A DNA stretch of 64,000 bases, taken from Macrotrachela quadricornifera (Eukaryota > Rotifera > Eurotatoria > Philodinida > Philodinidae). Below the pieces are notes generated by a model. The model was not told the origin of the DNA and made no database searches. It was given only the letters and a program-made list of their open reading frames with translations. The translations under genes were made by a program, and so were the position numbers. Where the stretch lies: the NCBI GenBank assembly GCA_022393335.1, contig JAJEKB010020913.1:89607-153606 (forward strand), read 5' to 3'. Below, in pieces: positions 32,501 through 42,085 of this stretch. Numbering within the stretch: position 1 is the first letter of the stretch; each line of letters begins with the position of its first letter.

Positions 32501-33312
32501 AATTCATGATCAATGGTTGAAATCTTTTTGAAAGATAATGTAGGAATAGTAGTGGTTCCTAATATTAAACCTCTTGGTAATGAATATAAATAATTTGTTG
32601 GATTATAAAGTAAAATTTTTGAGGTGTGATCATGAACTTTTAGTGAAGAATTTAACATCAGTAAAGATGTTCGCTGTTGTAATTTAAATGATGGACGAAA
32701 TGTTACATTAGCTGATGATAATCCAATAGAAACAGGAATAGACCTTGACTGTTTTGGTGGAATCCGAATATTATTAACTAAACGTGCTGGATATTTAATT
32801 TCATTAGAATGAATATCAAATTTTAATGTTGTACGTTTATGATTATTATAAAGTGAAACAATTTTTTCTTCTGTATTAATAATTAATTTATATTTATTAA
32901 TAAAATCCATTCCTAATATACAATCAGCACATAATTCTTTAACTACAAATGCTTTGATAGATGTTGATGTATTACCCATGATAATAGATAAATTTAATGT
33001 ACCATAAACCGAAATAGACGAATATCCATCAGCTAAAATGACACGCTTATGTAATTTATTAACAAACATCCTACCACATGATGGATCTAATGCTTTAATT
33101 GAAATAAAAGTTCTATTTGCACCTGTATCTATCATCGCTTTCATACATCTATTATTTACATTAACATTAAGATATAAAAGGGATGTATTTAATGTCGATG
33201 GATTGATGTAAAAATTATCGGAAGCAACACCATCGACCGATGCTTCCCCTATTGAAAATGGGAACGGGTACAATCCCGAGCATAATGGCCAGGAGTACCA
33301 CAATTGTAACAA
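29563..33312 (-). CDS. pol: Pol polyprotein (protease, RT, RNase H, integrase)
   Basis: An open frame of 1,249 codons. Aspartic protease DTGA at about 62-65. Reverse transcriptase at about 340-540, with LDMKSGFWQI and catalytic YIDD at 478-481. RNase H with TTDAS (D632) and YTDH (D698). Integrase zinc-binding H909, H916, C946, C949. Integrase core D979, D1039 and E1075, a D,D35E spacing. No dUTPase or chromodomain is seen. The frame is -1 relative to gag and overlaps it by at least 64 bp (33249-33312), so Pol is likely made as a Gag-Pol fusion by -1 frameshifting. The annotated start is the open-frame edge (a TTG), not a true initiator. No classical slippery heptamer was identified by eye. 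No inactivating change is evident. Confidence 0.95.
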   Translation of the reverse strand: MLQLWYSWPLCSGLYPFPFSIGEASVDGVASDNFYINPSTLNTSLLYLNVNVNNRCMKAMIDTGANRTFISIKALDPSCGRMFVNKLHKRVILADGYSSISVYGTLNLSIIMGNTSTSIKAFVVKELCADCILGMDFINKYKLIINTEEKIVSLYNNHKRTTLKFDIHSNEIKYPARLVNNIRIPPKQSRSIPVSIGLSSANVTFRPSFKLQQRTSLLMLNSSLKVHDHTSKILLYNPTNYLYSLPRGLILGTTTIPTLSFKKISTIDHELVNKNITNLIQHITRPDRYEKIKSILYQHSKLFDISKATVAINVKPHSIKTLDHPPPTSKPYYTTPNKQEEMHNIVQELLHFGLIRPSYSPYAAPALLVPKHDGNWRMVVDYKKLNHITIKDSHPLPKMEQAIQTLGGGYKFFTKLDMKSGFWQIPIEEEDRHKTAFITPDGLYEWNVLAQGLKNSPPSFQRVMADILSPCRQFALVYIDDIVVYSRSFEEHLKHIHQLLSILSQHHFQLNPPKCSIFHQQIDYLSHTISEKGVKPNNEKIQAIINLREPSTLAEANKFLGAISWYRKFIPRFASIAAPIHKVTNLTKTNRKKFSWGDTQKVAFLQLKQLLVTSPLFLDYPDENHPVILTTDASKVGVGGTLQQHINGEFKNLYYHSQMTSSTQRRYDPIELEALAIWMCFQRMRPYILGRSIIIYTDHCPLCNMMKSTVKNRRVDRISILLQEFNIEKIIHIKGQHNCLADYLSRHPIPREEEIFDEDYGIAKRDKGEPTVSGRVPDEIPPRVGAVATRSRAKQLRLKQGQTLTTTPAERNKTTLPSVEEEGDQTGEDSSQVIVKNTLDIEKLKVEQGRDLNIQQIIAEVMKDPVKSSYELKGGLLYKLTVMREGCNTKKKLIYLPSTMINNLLQVYHSNPLSGHFGVQRTYLKIKNKYWWPNMKQSITQYIQSCLPCQQYNISRAKKPGHLQPIPPPEGPFQLIGMDYCGPFKRTPRGNQHVLCITDYFTRWVVAIAVPDCSAQTTAEALFNEYICKYGVPAVILSDQGTHFLNQLMEAMSKLVGYNHTYSTTYHPQSNGMVERFNATFVPQIAKLQDRENNNWDEFLLPVVFAYNTGTHSTTQYSPFQLLFGREPRLPPDGKLSSFTFNKPNDYYEQLKKCMKVMHTNARENILRQQHQYKVRYDQQRSNPHYEINDCVLIRRHGMKNKLEPKYSITPQIIIRAQHPIYIVKDEITQAETRVHINDIRPISAPRSN

Positions 33313-34793
33313 ACACTTGATTTACGTGTTGATGTTGTATAGTTGTAAGATTTATTTTGCCAACTTGCATTATTTTCATTTGGTGTATGCTGATTAAAAG
33401 TTGTACGAGGTTGTGATGCATTTGTATATCGAGAGTTTGTTCGATTAAATTGATTATTTGATGTTCGTGTAGAAGTTGCTTGTTCACCTGGTTGATTTTG
33501 ATAACCAGTTGAATTTATAATGGTAATATCATTATCAGCTAATTCATTATTTACTTTGTTGAGTGATAATACATCTTCAATCTTCCTCGCTGATAACAGA
33601 AATGCTTCAGTTGTTTTTGGATCTTGTAATGCTACATGTGTTTTCAACGATTCTTTCACTCCAGCCATTAAATATTTCAGTTTCAAGGAATCAGGCATTA
33701 TTGGATCGACTTTTTTACATAATTCAATAATTTTATCATAATATTGTGTAATGGATTGATTAACTGTTTGTTTATACCATTTTAATTGTTCAAATGCTAA
33801 TTCTTGTACTTTTGTTGAACCAAAAGCTTGTGTAATAGCTGTAATAAATGATGGCCATGTTTTAATTGATGTGGATGTTTGCATCCACCATCTATATGCA
33901 TCATCTTGTAAATGTATAGAGATGTATTGTAATTTTTGATCATCATTCCAATTTGCCATTTTAAAACGTTGTTCTAACTTATCTAACCAATCATGAACAT
34001 CATGTTTTGAGCCAGAAAAGTATGTTGGTTTTTTAATAATTTCATCCGCCACTGTTCGTTGTAAATGTGATGTAGATGACCGATCAGGTACTGTAGCCAC
34101 TAATGAGCTCGTACCCCCTATAGAACTTGTTGGTGATGATGCTGTTGATTTAAATTGCTGAAGAAATAATTTGCTGAATGTTTCAAAGTTGAAAATTGTG
34201 TCGTTGTTGTCAGCATACCACAAATAAGCGTCGCCCTCTAATAATAAAGGTATAGCTTCGAATTGATCATCACGTCGCAAACCACATGCTTTAAACTGGT
34301 TCATAGTTTGCAACAACCAATTTTTTGCATCACCAATACCTGAATATTTTTCAAATTTTGCATCAATAAGCTCTTCCAGCACGACCACATCAGTATTGTT
34401 CAATGTTGATGTATTAATTAATGGAACAGTTGTTCGAATTACTTTATGATGAGGTGGATTTTGTTTTACTTGTTCTCGAAAGAACATCCAATTATCTTTA
34501 ATTTCATCTTTATTTTGTTCATACCATGCTTTTTGTTCTTCATTTAAAAATTGAATTGTATAAGCTATACGCTGTGATGGTGAATAGTTCCAATCATCAT
34601 AAACTTGATTCAATATAGATAACCACTTATCCATACCAATTTGCTCTTCTTCGGCCATAATTCGAACATGTCGACGTACTGCTTCTTTTGGTGTACTTAT
34701 TTGTCGTGCTTGTGTTGTAAGATCTGATTTTATCGATTTTTCTTTTATCTTTGTGTCTTCGTTTGGATTCGATGGTGAGTCATCATTAGTCAT
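33249..34793 (-). CDS. gag: Gag structural protein
   Basis: 514 residues from ATG 34793. The middle (about 240-400) has a retrotransposon Gag-like capsid pattern, including YRWWMQTSTSIKTWPSF and YYDKIIELCKKV. A CCHC zinc knuckle (C495, C498, H503, C508: CYNCGTPGHYARDC) sits just before the stop, as expected for nucleocapsid binding of element RNA. The N-terminal half repeats a similar pattern (DAYLWYADNNDT...F), suggesting an internal duplication of the capsid region. It ends inside the start of pol. Confidence 0.9.
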   Translation of the reverse strand: MTNDDSPSNPNEDTKIKEKSIKSDLTTQARQISTPKEAVRRHVRIMAEEEQIGMDKWLSILNQVYDDWNYSPSQRIAYTIQFLNEEQKAWYEQNKDEIKDNWMFFREQVKQNPPHHKVIRTTVPLINTSTLNNTDVVVLEELIDAKFEKYSGIGDAKNWLLQTMNQFKACGLRRDDQFEAIPLLLEGDAYLWYADNNDTIFNFETFSKLFLQQFKSTASSPTSSIGGTSSLVATVPDRSSTSHLQRTVADEIIKKPTYFSGSKHDVHDWLDKLEQRFKMANWNDDQKLQYISIHLQDDAYRWWMQTSTSIKTWPSFITAITQAFGSTKVQELAFEQLKWYKQTVNQSITQYYDKIIELCKKVDPIMPDSLKLKYLMAGVKESLKTHVALQDPKTTEAFLLSARKIEDVLSLNKVNNELADNDITIINSTGYQNQPGEQATSTRTSNNQFNRTNSRYTNASQPRTTFNQHTPNENNASWQNKSYNYTTSTRKSSVCYNCGTPGHYARDCTRSHFQ

Positions 34794-34915
34794 AACTATA
34801 AATTAACCTTCGTCGTTGAATATGTAGAACAGAATCAACTCCTAATTAAGAAGGATTCCTTCTTGAAGAATTTATAATCGTTGATGAAATTAAAAGAAGA
34901 AATAATTTGCTTCTT

Positions 34916-34933
34916 TTAAACCGCTGTCACCAC
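34916..34933 (-). promoter_or_regulatory. Candidate primer-binding site
   Basis: Minus strand GTGGTGACAGCGGTTTAA starts at the inner edge of the 5' LTR. TGG one base in would pair with a tRNA 3' CCA. The tRNA identity was not determined. Confidence 0.55.
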
Positions 34934-35131
34934 TGTTAATGCCTTTGTTGATCCTGGGCGTGTACTTAGAAAGTTAAAGACATTTAGTTCGTTTTTACTA
35001 AAGGCATAACTGGCTAGTTTATTTATCACCACGAGATTATATAACATGATGACTAACAAAAGAGAAAAGGAAAACAATAACATTACGACAGAAATAGAAA
35101 ACATATAACATATAGAGGTCGGGATGTAACA
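34934..35131 (-). repeat. 5' LTR of the gypsy element
   Basis: 198 bp, no difference seen from 26407-26604. It should carry promoter and polyadenylation signals; none is assigned by eye. Confidence 0.95.
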
Positions 35132-35290
35132 CTTCTGTGGTTCAATATTGATGGACAGAAACACTCATAGTTCAGCATCATTGGACTAAACCATTTACGG
35201 CTTTTTAACTGCCATGCAAAACTATGTTTGGCTCCGCATGTGCTACTGAACCAAAAAAGATTCTGCAAAGCCCCTTCTTTTCCAGCGTAT
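35132..35290. repeat. Degenerate 30-bp minisatellite, right part
   Basis: Continues the array at 25735-26406 with units such as GGTTCAATATTGATGGACAG, then fades by about 35290. Confidence 0.7.
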
Positions 35291-35940
35291 AAGACCCAGC
35301 TCTTTCTAATTGATTAATTGCTCATTACTTGAGAAATAAAGAAAACCATATTCTAATATATATTGTGAATGTATTTTAGACGTATATTGTCGTATTGCCG
35401 GTGGAAAGTCGATAATAAAACAAAAATATAAATCATACACACTATCCAAATTCTGATGGAAAATGGACAATAAAACATCCAGCAAAAAAAAAGAATTCTG
35501 TCGTAATTCCAGAAGAATATCGGCAACTGCATAAATTCGACAATGTTGTCCAACTTCGAGTAGAATTTCGAAACATGTCGAAAGTCCATAGAACCCTTCT
35601 GTTAAATAACTAATCACATTGGAATGAGTATAGAATCGAGCACTCTCCTAAAGCAATTTTATACTTTTTGTACCTGCTAACTTTCTTTGTTTCTTTATTT
35701 CCTTGAGAAACAGGCTTGAGACAATTTTCAATACGATAATTGTGATCTACTGTCTCGTCTTTATCAACAGTATGTATAAGAACAGGATCATTTGATTTAA
35801 AAAAAATATAAAATAAAGTTTATAATTCAAATTTACCTTGACGAATGATAGTAAATGATTCACCTTCGTCAACCGAGGTTGTATTTGTTGACTTGTGACG
35901 AATTTATCAATGGTAAATCCACGTCTCATCACCTCTTATA

Positions 35941-36546
35941 ATAACGCCTGGGGCGAAAGTTTCTAGACAAAAGGTTCGATCATTTTTTGCTTAATTAATA
36001 CGGTAAGCAGAAAGCATTAAACACTTCATTAGATGCAGAATTTTCTGCTCTTTCAGAATCTACCTTGAGAATTTTTCGAGAAGTTCTAGGACATGAATTA
36101 TGACTAACGTTTTGACAAGTCCAAAAATCAAGTCTGGACGACGTTCGGGTGCTGTAAGAACCTTCTAGAACCATTCAGAACCGACGTAACTTTCATTCTA
36201 AATACATCATTAGAAAGCCCATGCTTTTCTCTACAAAAGTATATACTGATCATCATTTTTGTATAAAACTTCTATGGACTTTAAATCAAGCCAGATAAAA
36301 AACGGACCATAATCTTCGTCTCGGAATTTGTCACCGACATAGAGCCCGTCCAGACGTGATTTTTGGACTTGTCAAAACGTTACTCATAATTCATGGCCTA
36401 GTACTTCTCGAAAAATTCTCAAGGTAGATTCTGCAAGAGCAGAAAATTCTGCATCTAATGAAGTGTTTAATGCTTTCTGCTTACCGTATTAGTTAAGCAA
36501 AAAATGATCGAACTTTTTGTCTAGAAACTTTCGACCCAGGCGTTAT
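35941..36546. mobile_element. Foldback element F6 nested in the mariner relic
   Basis: The ends ATAACGCCTGGG and CCCAGGCGTTAT are perfect inverses. The arms of about 210 bp (35941-36150, 36338-36546) stay very similar, for example TTTCTAGACAAAAGGTTCGA, CATTAGATGCAGAATTTTCT and TTTGACAAGTCCAAAAATCA. No ORF. Confidence 0.85.
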
Positions 36547-36839
36547 CACATAAACTGCCAGAACTACTTAGAAAATTTTCTACATTTTTTTGGCAAAGTC
36601 TAATTTGTTCGTGCTTTTATTCATCATACATTTGATAGGATACCCAGCTAGAGTATGACTTTTTTCATCTCTTCGACAATCATGAATAATTCATTCTATT
36701 GCAGCATAAGAGAGAGAAGTCGCAATTATAATTTCATCATAACTTGAATATGGTTCATTGCAGATAACTTATCGAACTAGTTCAATATATTAATCTGTAA
36801 GTTTGGTTATTGGACGATCAGGTCAAGGATCATCATTGA

Positions 36840-37469
36840 TGTAACAACGAATAGGTTACTTAGAGACGGCAAGGATATAAGAAAAAATATTAGATGATGT
36901 ATGTCTGTTTATATGACAAGGTGTTAGAGAGAATATTACCCTGATATAATGGAAATAGTGAAGAGACATCCAAACGGCGGACGTCTTTTCATATGGCATG
37001 ATGGTATTTGATACCTAAGTATAAGGACATTCTTTTATATGATACCCTTCATATCTAATGGCATCACACATAACTCTTTTCCGTATGTTTCTCAATATAT
37101 CGTTTTCTATTTCCTCTTCTACTCGTTCTTTTCCTCAGCTGCACTCGTTCTTTCTCTATTCTTCTCCTAATCCATCAACTTTTATTAAAATTTCATCTTT
37201 CTCTAGTATTTCCTCAACTAACTTTTTAACGTAGATGAAACCGAATAGAGGCGAGAGTTAGATGCAGTAGATTTAGTATGTGTGGAGTTAGATTTCGTAC
37301 ATATACGTAGTGGAGATATTACTTACGCATAGTTGTTGGAAGCAAAATGGTTTTGTCTTACTTTTATTATTATAATTTATTAATAAATAAATAATTACGA
37401 CTCGATGTTGTCCAAACATTATCCGTAATTTATTCTCTCTCAAGCTCAATTTGAAGATTTTCTGTTACA
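36840..37469. mobile_element. 630-bp probable solo LTR
   Basis: Begins TGTAACA and ends TGTTACA. It is flanked by a perfect 5-bp duplication ATTGA (36835-36839, 37470-37474), and it interrupts the mariner relic between two adjacent transposase segments. TG...CA ends and a 5-bp duplication are LTR-retrotransposon hallmarks. There is no gag/pol inside, and AATAAATAAATAA lies near 37382. It is unrelated in sequence to the 198-bp LTRs of the gypsy element nearby. Confidence 0.75.
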
Positions 37470-37599
37470 ATTGACATTTTCTCTTCCTTCATGAAAACGT
37501 TTTGTCCATCTTGCAACTGTTGGATATGATGGAGCATTAGATTCTAAAGCTGTTACAAGTTCTTCGTGTATTATCTATAGATCTATTTAGAAAATAGTT

Positions 37600-37985
37600 C
37601 GAATTGTTATATAGTATTAATGAAATTTATTATCCATTTAAAAAAATTTCTTTATTAATGTTTTTCTTCGATTATAGTGAAATATAAATGGTGTATTTGA
37701 CAAAATTCTAATTGATTTAACAAATTTTTAGTGAGCATCATTAAAATCGTTTAAAAATTATAAAACTGTAATCAATTTTTCTTTCTTGTTTTTAGAAAAT
37801 TTTTATCTGATTATTCAAAAAATTTCTTCTAAAGATAAAGAATTGAATAAATAGTATTCTTTGTTTTTAAATAGCTGCAGCTATTTAAAGGCAAAAAAGA
37901 AAAGATTAAATGGCTATAGAGACTCATTAAATAGCTCTAAGGATTCATTATATAGCTGTGCAAATGTTTAAATAGTTGTAACTAC
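37600..37985. other. AT-rich spacer with TTAAATAGCT words
   Basis: Short phrases such as AAATAGCTG recur between 37870 and 37980. No gene seen. Confidence 0.4.
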
Positions 37986-37988
37986 AAT

Positions 37989-38106
37989 CTAAAATAAAGT
38001 GTCTCACAAAGATTATTTTGTGTTGTATTTCTTGCGTTCTTCACTATATATATAAATGTCGAGCGAAGAACGCAAAAGATGCTCGGTGAAACACATTTTA
38101 TTTTAG
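37989..38106. repeat. Foldback element F7, small
   Basis: 118 bp. The ends CTAAAATAAAGTG and CACATTTTATTTTAG are imperfect inverses, and CTTGCGTTCTTC pairs with GAAGAACGCAAA across a short AT loop. It lies 190 bp upstream of the dehydrogenase gene. Confidence 0.75.
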
Positions 38107-38298
38107 TCTTCGTTGAAAGAGAAGAAACAATGCAATCAACTTTTTCTTCCTCTGATGTTATAATAAAATCTAAAGCGAAATGTTTAATAATAAAGAATAA
38201 ATAGAAATAGAATTTTTGTATTTTTAAAGTAAATATATACGAAATTATCATCTATATATAAAGTAAAGATAACTTAACATATTTCGTCTTTTTACCAT

Positions 38299-39380
38299 AT
38301 GAATATGACAACAACAATAAGAACAAATACACCTCGGTTTATTCTTGTTACTGGTGCAGCAGGTAACATTGGTAGTTATTTTACTAAAAATGTTAATAAA
38401 GAAAAATATAAACTACGATTAATGGTTCGATAACATATTTTTATATTTATATATAAGTTTATATTGTTCAGGTACATCCATTGAATCCACGAGAAAATAT
38501 TGAACTATTAAAACCATATGGTGAAATTATCGAATGTGAATTAGAAAATGTTGAAAGTTTACTAAAAGCATGTAAAGATATTGATACAGTTTTTCATTTA
38601 GCTGGACAAGCAAATGCTAATGCAACATGGGATTCATTATTAAATGATAATATAATTGGGTATTTATATCTATAATAATATCGCATTATTCTTTAAAAAA
38701 CTTCATTATAGGACATACAATATATTTTTAGCGGCGAAAAAATCTGGTGTAAAGAGAGTTATTTATGCTAGTTCAATTCGTGCTATATCAGGTCATCCTA
38801 AAGATACACAAGTTAAAACAACTGATCCAATTAATCCAGGAGATCTTTATGGTATGAAAATTTTTTAAATATTATTCATTTTTATTTGATTTCTTAGGTG
38901 TAAGTAAATGTTTTGGTGAAGCACTTGGACGTTATATGAGTGAACAAGAAGGAGTTTCAACAATTGCAATACGTATAGGTTCTTTTAAGCCTCATTCATT
39001 TTTAAAAGATGAATTAAAAAGTCTTGCACTTATGGATTGTTGGTTATCACAATCCGATGCTATTCAATTATTTGAAAAATGTATTGATGCACCAGTTACA
39101 ATAAAATTTGCAATTGTACATGGTCTTTCACGTAATACATTTAATCGAATGGATATTAATTCAACATGTGAATTATTGAATTATGAACCAAAGGATAATT
39201 TTTTTGAAGAACATCAAAGTCTTAAATCATTAAATATAACAAATAGATTAATTGCACATAGTCTTCAGTGAGTTTTATCTTTATTTTAGTACCAATTTCT
39301 ACTTTTATTTTTATTATAGAGATCCGCATCAAAAATCTGGTCTTCGAGATAAATCACCAGAACAAAAAAAAGAGAATTAG
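38299..39380 (+). CDS. Uronate dehydrogenase-like NAD-dependent SDR, five exons
   Basis: Exons 38299-38424, 38472-38659, 38712-38851, 38898-39267 and 39320-39380 give 294 residues. The family is extended short-chain dehydrogenases. The glycine-rich NAD loop TGAAGNIG is at 18-25, NIIGTYNIF near 102-110, YASS near 123-126 and the catalytic YGVSK at 151-155. A downstream RIGSF and WLSQSD match bacterial uronate dehydrogenases, which oxidise glucuronate or galacturonate to lactones with NAD. All four introns are 46-52 bp with GT-AG ends; the first donor GTTCGA is weak. A bacterial-type enzyme with eukaryotic introns suggests old horizontal acquisition, common in bdelloids. Substrate is inferred; another NAD-epimerase activity is possible. 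Confidence 0.85.
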
Positions 39381-39461
39381 ATGTTGATATGTTTGTTGAT
39401 TTTTTCTTCTGTAAAAAAATACAGTTAATCTAGCAATTACATTCATGAAAAAAATCGTTAT

Positions 39462-39467
39462 AATAAA
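39462..39467 (+). promoter_or_regulatory. Polyadenylation signal of the dehydrogenase gene
   Basis: AATAAA about 80 bp after the stop codon. Confidence 0.5.
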
Positions 39468-39479
39468 TTTAAAATTCGT

Positions 39480-40890
39480 TATATCTTACCTATTGTTATT
39501 TTTTCATTGTACAGAGTCAAAAGTAATATTATCCCAGTGGATTAGCACTATATTTTCAAATAGAATATATATTCAATTTTATATCTAATAGAAGCCCATC
39601 CAAAATGAAGTCCATTATTACTAAAAAATAAAAATTCTAGAAACTTTAGCGTGATAAAACTCTCCCGATTTCAAAAACTTTGAATAATGTCGTTGTTATC
39701 ATTAATTGATTTCTCACAAATTGTAAGACAAGGAAAAACAGAAAAATTGAAAAGAGCATTCTTCTAGGTGGTACATATCAGTTTTAGTCATAGCTGATAC
39801 CAAACATTATTGAGGATCCAGTTTATCTAGTACTACTGGATATTTAAAAAAAACGAGTAAATACTTTTTTGAATGACCTTTGACAGGAATGAGATAGAGA
39901 ACTGTGGTTTGCACTATTCGAAAGAGGAGTTGAAGATACATTAAATAGATTTTCAATTGGTCTTTTCAAGAATAAATCGATGTGGCAAGTTATTTACACT
40001 CAATTTTCAATTAATCAAATATAAAATCGAATCAGTAATCGAAAATCTACAAAGTGATCAAGATTGAAAATATGAATAATGTGCATTTTACTTGAGTCTT
40101 TTAATACAATTTTCTAGCAAAATCTGTAAAAAAGAAAATCCCATTTTTCTACATTTTTCTTTTTTTCATAAAAAATAATGTTTTTCCGATAATTAGGAAA
40201 CTGAATAAAAGTACTTAGAAAATCAATATTAGATAATACAAGTAACGCTCGTTTGTGTGACTCGCTCAACCCCCGACTGAAACATTGAAAGTACTTATAT
40301 AATAGTGCATCTTATCGACACAGCTATTGATAACAGCACACATTTGCATCTGTCTCAGTTTCTATACTTTTATCATTCACATAATTGAGCATGAAAAGTA
40401 AACAACAAAAGTCTTAAACTAACCGAATCTGTTTATCTGTGTTCACAACCGAAAACGTCAGCAACTCCGACTTAAATCCTACCAATATGTGTACCTTAGG
40501 GAGCAAAATTAATTGACCACAGATAGATGCTCATCAAACTATTCACAAACCAGTAACGTGAATATATATTATCAGCTACGAATCTTAAGTGTACCAGATT
40601 CTCCACAAGTTAAATACGTATTTCACAACCACAGAATATGAGATGAGCCAATTCACTCTTCAATATGCCCACATATACTCCAGTAAAATATTCCCAACGA
40701 TTTTCAAAACGTCGCAATCTACAGCCTACAGCTTTACCTACAATATAGGGCTTCGCCATGCAGTAGTGCTCCCAGAAAACAAGATTGAATACATAAGGAC
40801 ATCCAAACAATATCCAACGAGAGGAGCGATGGGCATCTCCATCAAATAGTACATCAAGATCTATCGACACGATCACCATACAGCACTTAA
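39480..40890. other. Gene-free spacer
   Basis: No recognised exon. Overlapping open frames on both strands at 40589-40879 carry no known domain and are not called. Confidence 0.4.
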
Positions 40891-40892
40891 CG

Positions 40893-40990
40893 GCCTATGG
40901 GTACTCCTCTAGTAGAGCAGTTCAAGATCCATGGGTACCCCTATAGTATAGCACTTGAGGTCCTATGAGTAGTAGCTCTTAGCGGTGGTA
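40893..40990. repeat. Small array related to the 43-kb satellite
   Basis: Degenerate units like CCATGGGTACCCCTATAGTATAGCA resemble units at 43270-43440. Confidence 0.6.
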
Positions 40991-40996
40991 CTTTAC

Positions 40997-41022
40997 TTTT
41001 ACTTTACCAAGGTAAAGTAGAT
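40997..41022. other. Short perfect hairpin
   Basis: TACTTTACCAAGGTAAAGTA is an inverted repeat of two 9-bp arms around AA, followed by related words to 41055. Confidence 0.6.
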
Positions 41023-41287
41023 AATGTATTTACTATTTACCTTTGTAAAGTAAATACGAAATCTATTTTAAATTTAAGTCATCATATTCCACTAAACTGA
41101 AAGGATAGGGTCTATAAAACGAAATTCATCTGTGTCCGTATATCGGTAACGCGGTCAAAATGACCATGATAACTATGCTACAAATGATCACTTAATAACT
41201 ATGGGACAACTAACCATTCGAAACTATGGTTCGAACATAGTTCAAATAAACATGGAAATGACTATAATAATCATTTACTCACTATGA

Positions 41288-41935
41288 TTTTATTTAATCT
41301 ACCGGTATTGATTAAAAATGACGATCACTGTTTAATTATTTATCTTGATTGGATTGTTGTTCAATGCTGCATCAAAAACGAAGTGTTTTATCAATAAATT
41401 AAAGTTTAATAGATGAGTGTGAACATAAAACTATAACAAATAAAAATCATATTCTTTGAAAAATGTGACCAAATTTTTTCGAATAGAAACAGCGCTTAAA
41501 TAATATATAATTATCAAAATTCGCATTGTTGTTTACAATATCATTGTATTTCACAATAAAAAATGATAACATTTTATTTAAAACAGTAGCAGCCAAACGG
41601 TTATATATACAACAATTATTAATATCGTATGTGAAGGGTTTTCATACTTTAGTAGTATTTTTCTCACGTTTGAGCATTGATATTGATATGCATACAACAA
41701 ATGCTTTTAGAAAGGTAGTTTAAACTCAAATAAAGAGTCATATGAAATTATTTAAAGAATATAATTTCTGCTTATCATAATTTTATGTTCAAACTCACTT
41801 GTAAAGTTTTAAATCATTCACAAAGCACCTAGTTGGTGATATAACGTTGAATAATAAATTAATCAAAACAAATAATTGAACAATGATTGTCATTTTAACC
41901 AGTACTGGTGGATTAATTTAACCCATAATAACGCC
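41288..41935. repeat. Foldback element F8
   Basis: Arms 41288-41480 and about 41745-41935 are inverse and diverged. Shared words include ATTGATTAAAAATGACGATC against its inverse near 41890, and TGTGAACATAAAACTATAAC against its inverse near 41780. No ORF. Confidence 0.6.
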
Positions 41936-42085
41936 GTGATCTTTATGACTTTCTCCAGAACTGTTGCAACTATATTTATCAGACAAACACCATAACCAAG
42001 TTATTCTGTTACATGCAATCAAATATATTGAACTCCAGCTCATATCTATGACCAATTATATCGACATCCATATTGTGTCAGACTA

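Larger units (their letters stand above)
26402..35136 (-). mobile_element. Complete Ty3/gypsy LTR retrotransposon with exonuclease ORF3
   Basis: An 8.7-kb element on the minus strand (26407-35131) with two 198-bp LTRs that appear identical by eye. It is flanked by a 5-bp target duplication CTTCT (26402-26406, 35132-35136). The order in sense is 5' LTR, gag, pol (PR-RT-RNaseH-IN, the order of Ty3/gypsy), an extra ORF, polypurine tract, 3' LTR. All three ORFs are open. Matching LTRs and intact ORFs imply a very recent insertion. Capture of a DEDDy exonuclease as ORF3 is a trait reported for bdelloid rotifer LTR elements. No envelope-like gene is seen. Confidence 0.95.
35595..37600 (-). pseudogene. 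Mariner-type transposase relic with two nested insertions
   Basis: Minus-strand fragments in order. From 37590, HEELVTALESNAPSYPTVAR. From about 36835, RPITKLTD and NEPYSSYDEIIIATSLSYAA. From about 35945, GDETWIYH in degraded form (catalytic Asp region). From about 35760, DKDETVDHNYRIENCLKP. Near 35625, HSNVISYLTEG. These follow the order of a mariner-family transposase. Stops and frameshifts are common and the third catalytic region is missing. The gene is split by a 630-bp LTR-like insert (36840-37469) and a 606-bp foldback (35941-36546). Confidence 0.75.

Noticed and set aside
40589..40879. Overlapping open frames on both strands
   Set aside because: Neither shows a domain, splice context or codon pattern, and both-strand openness suggests chance.
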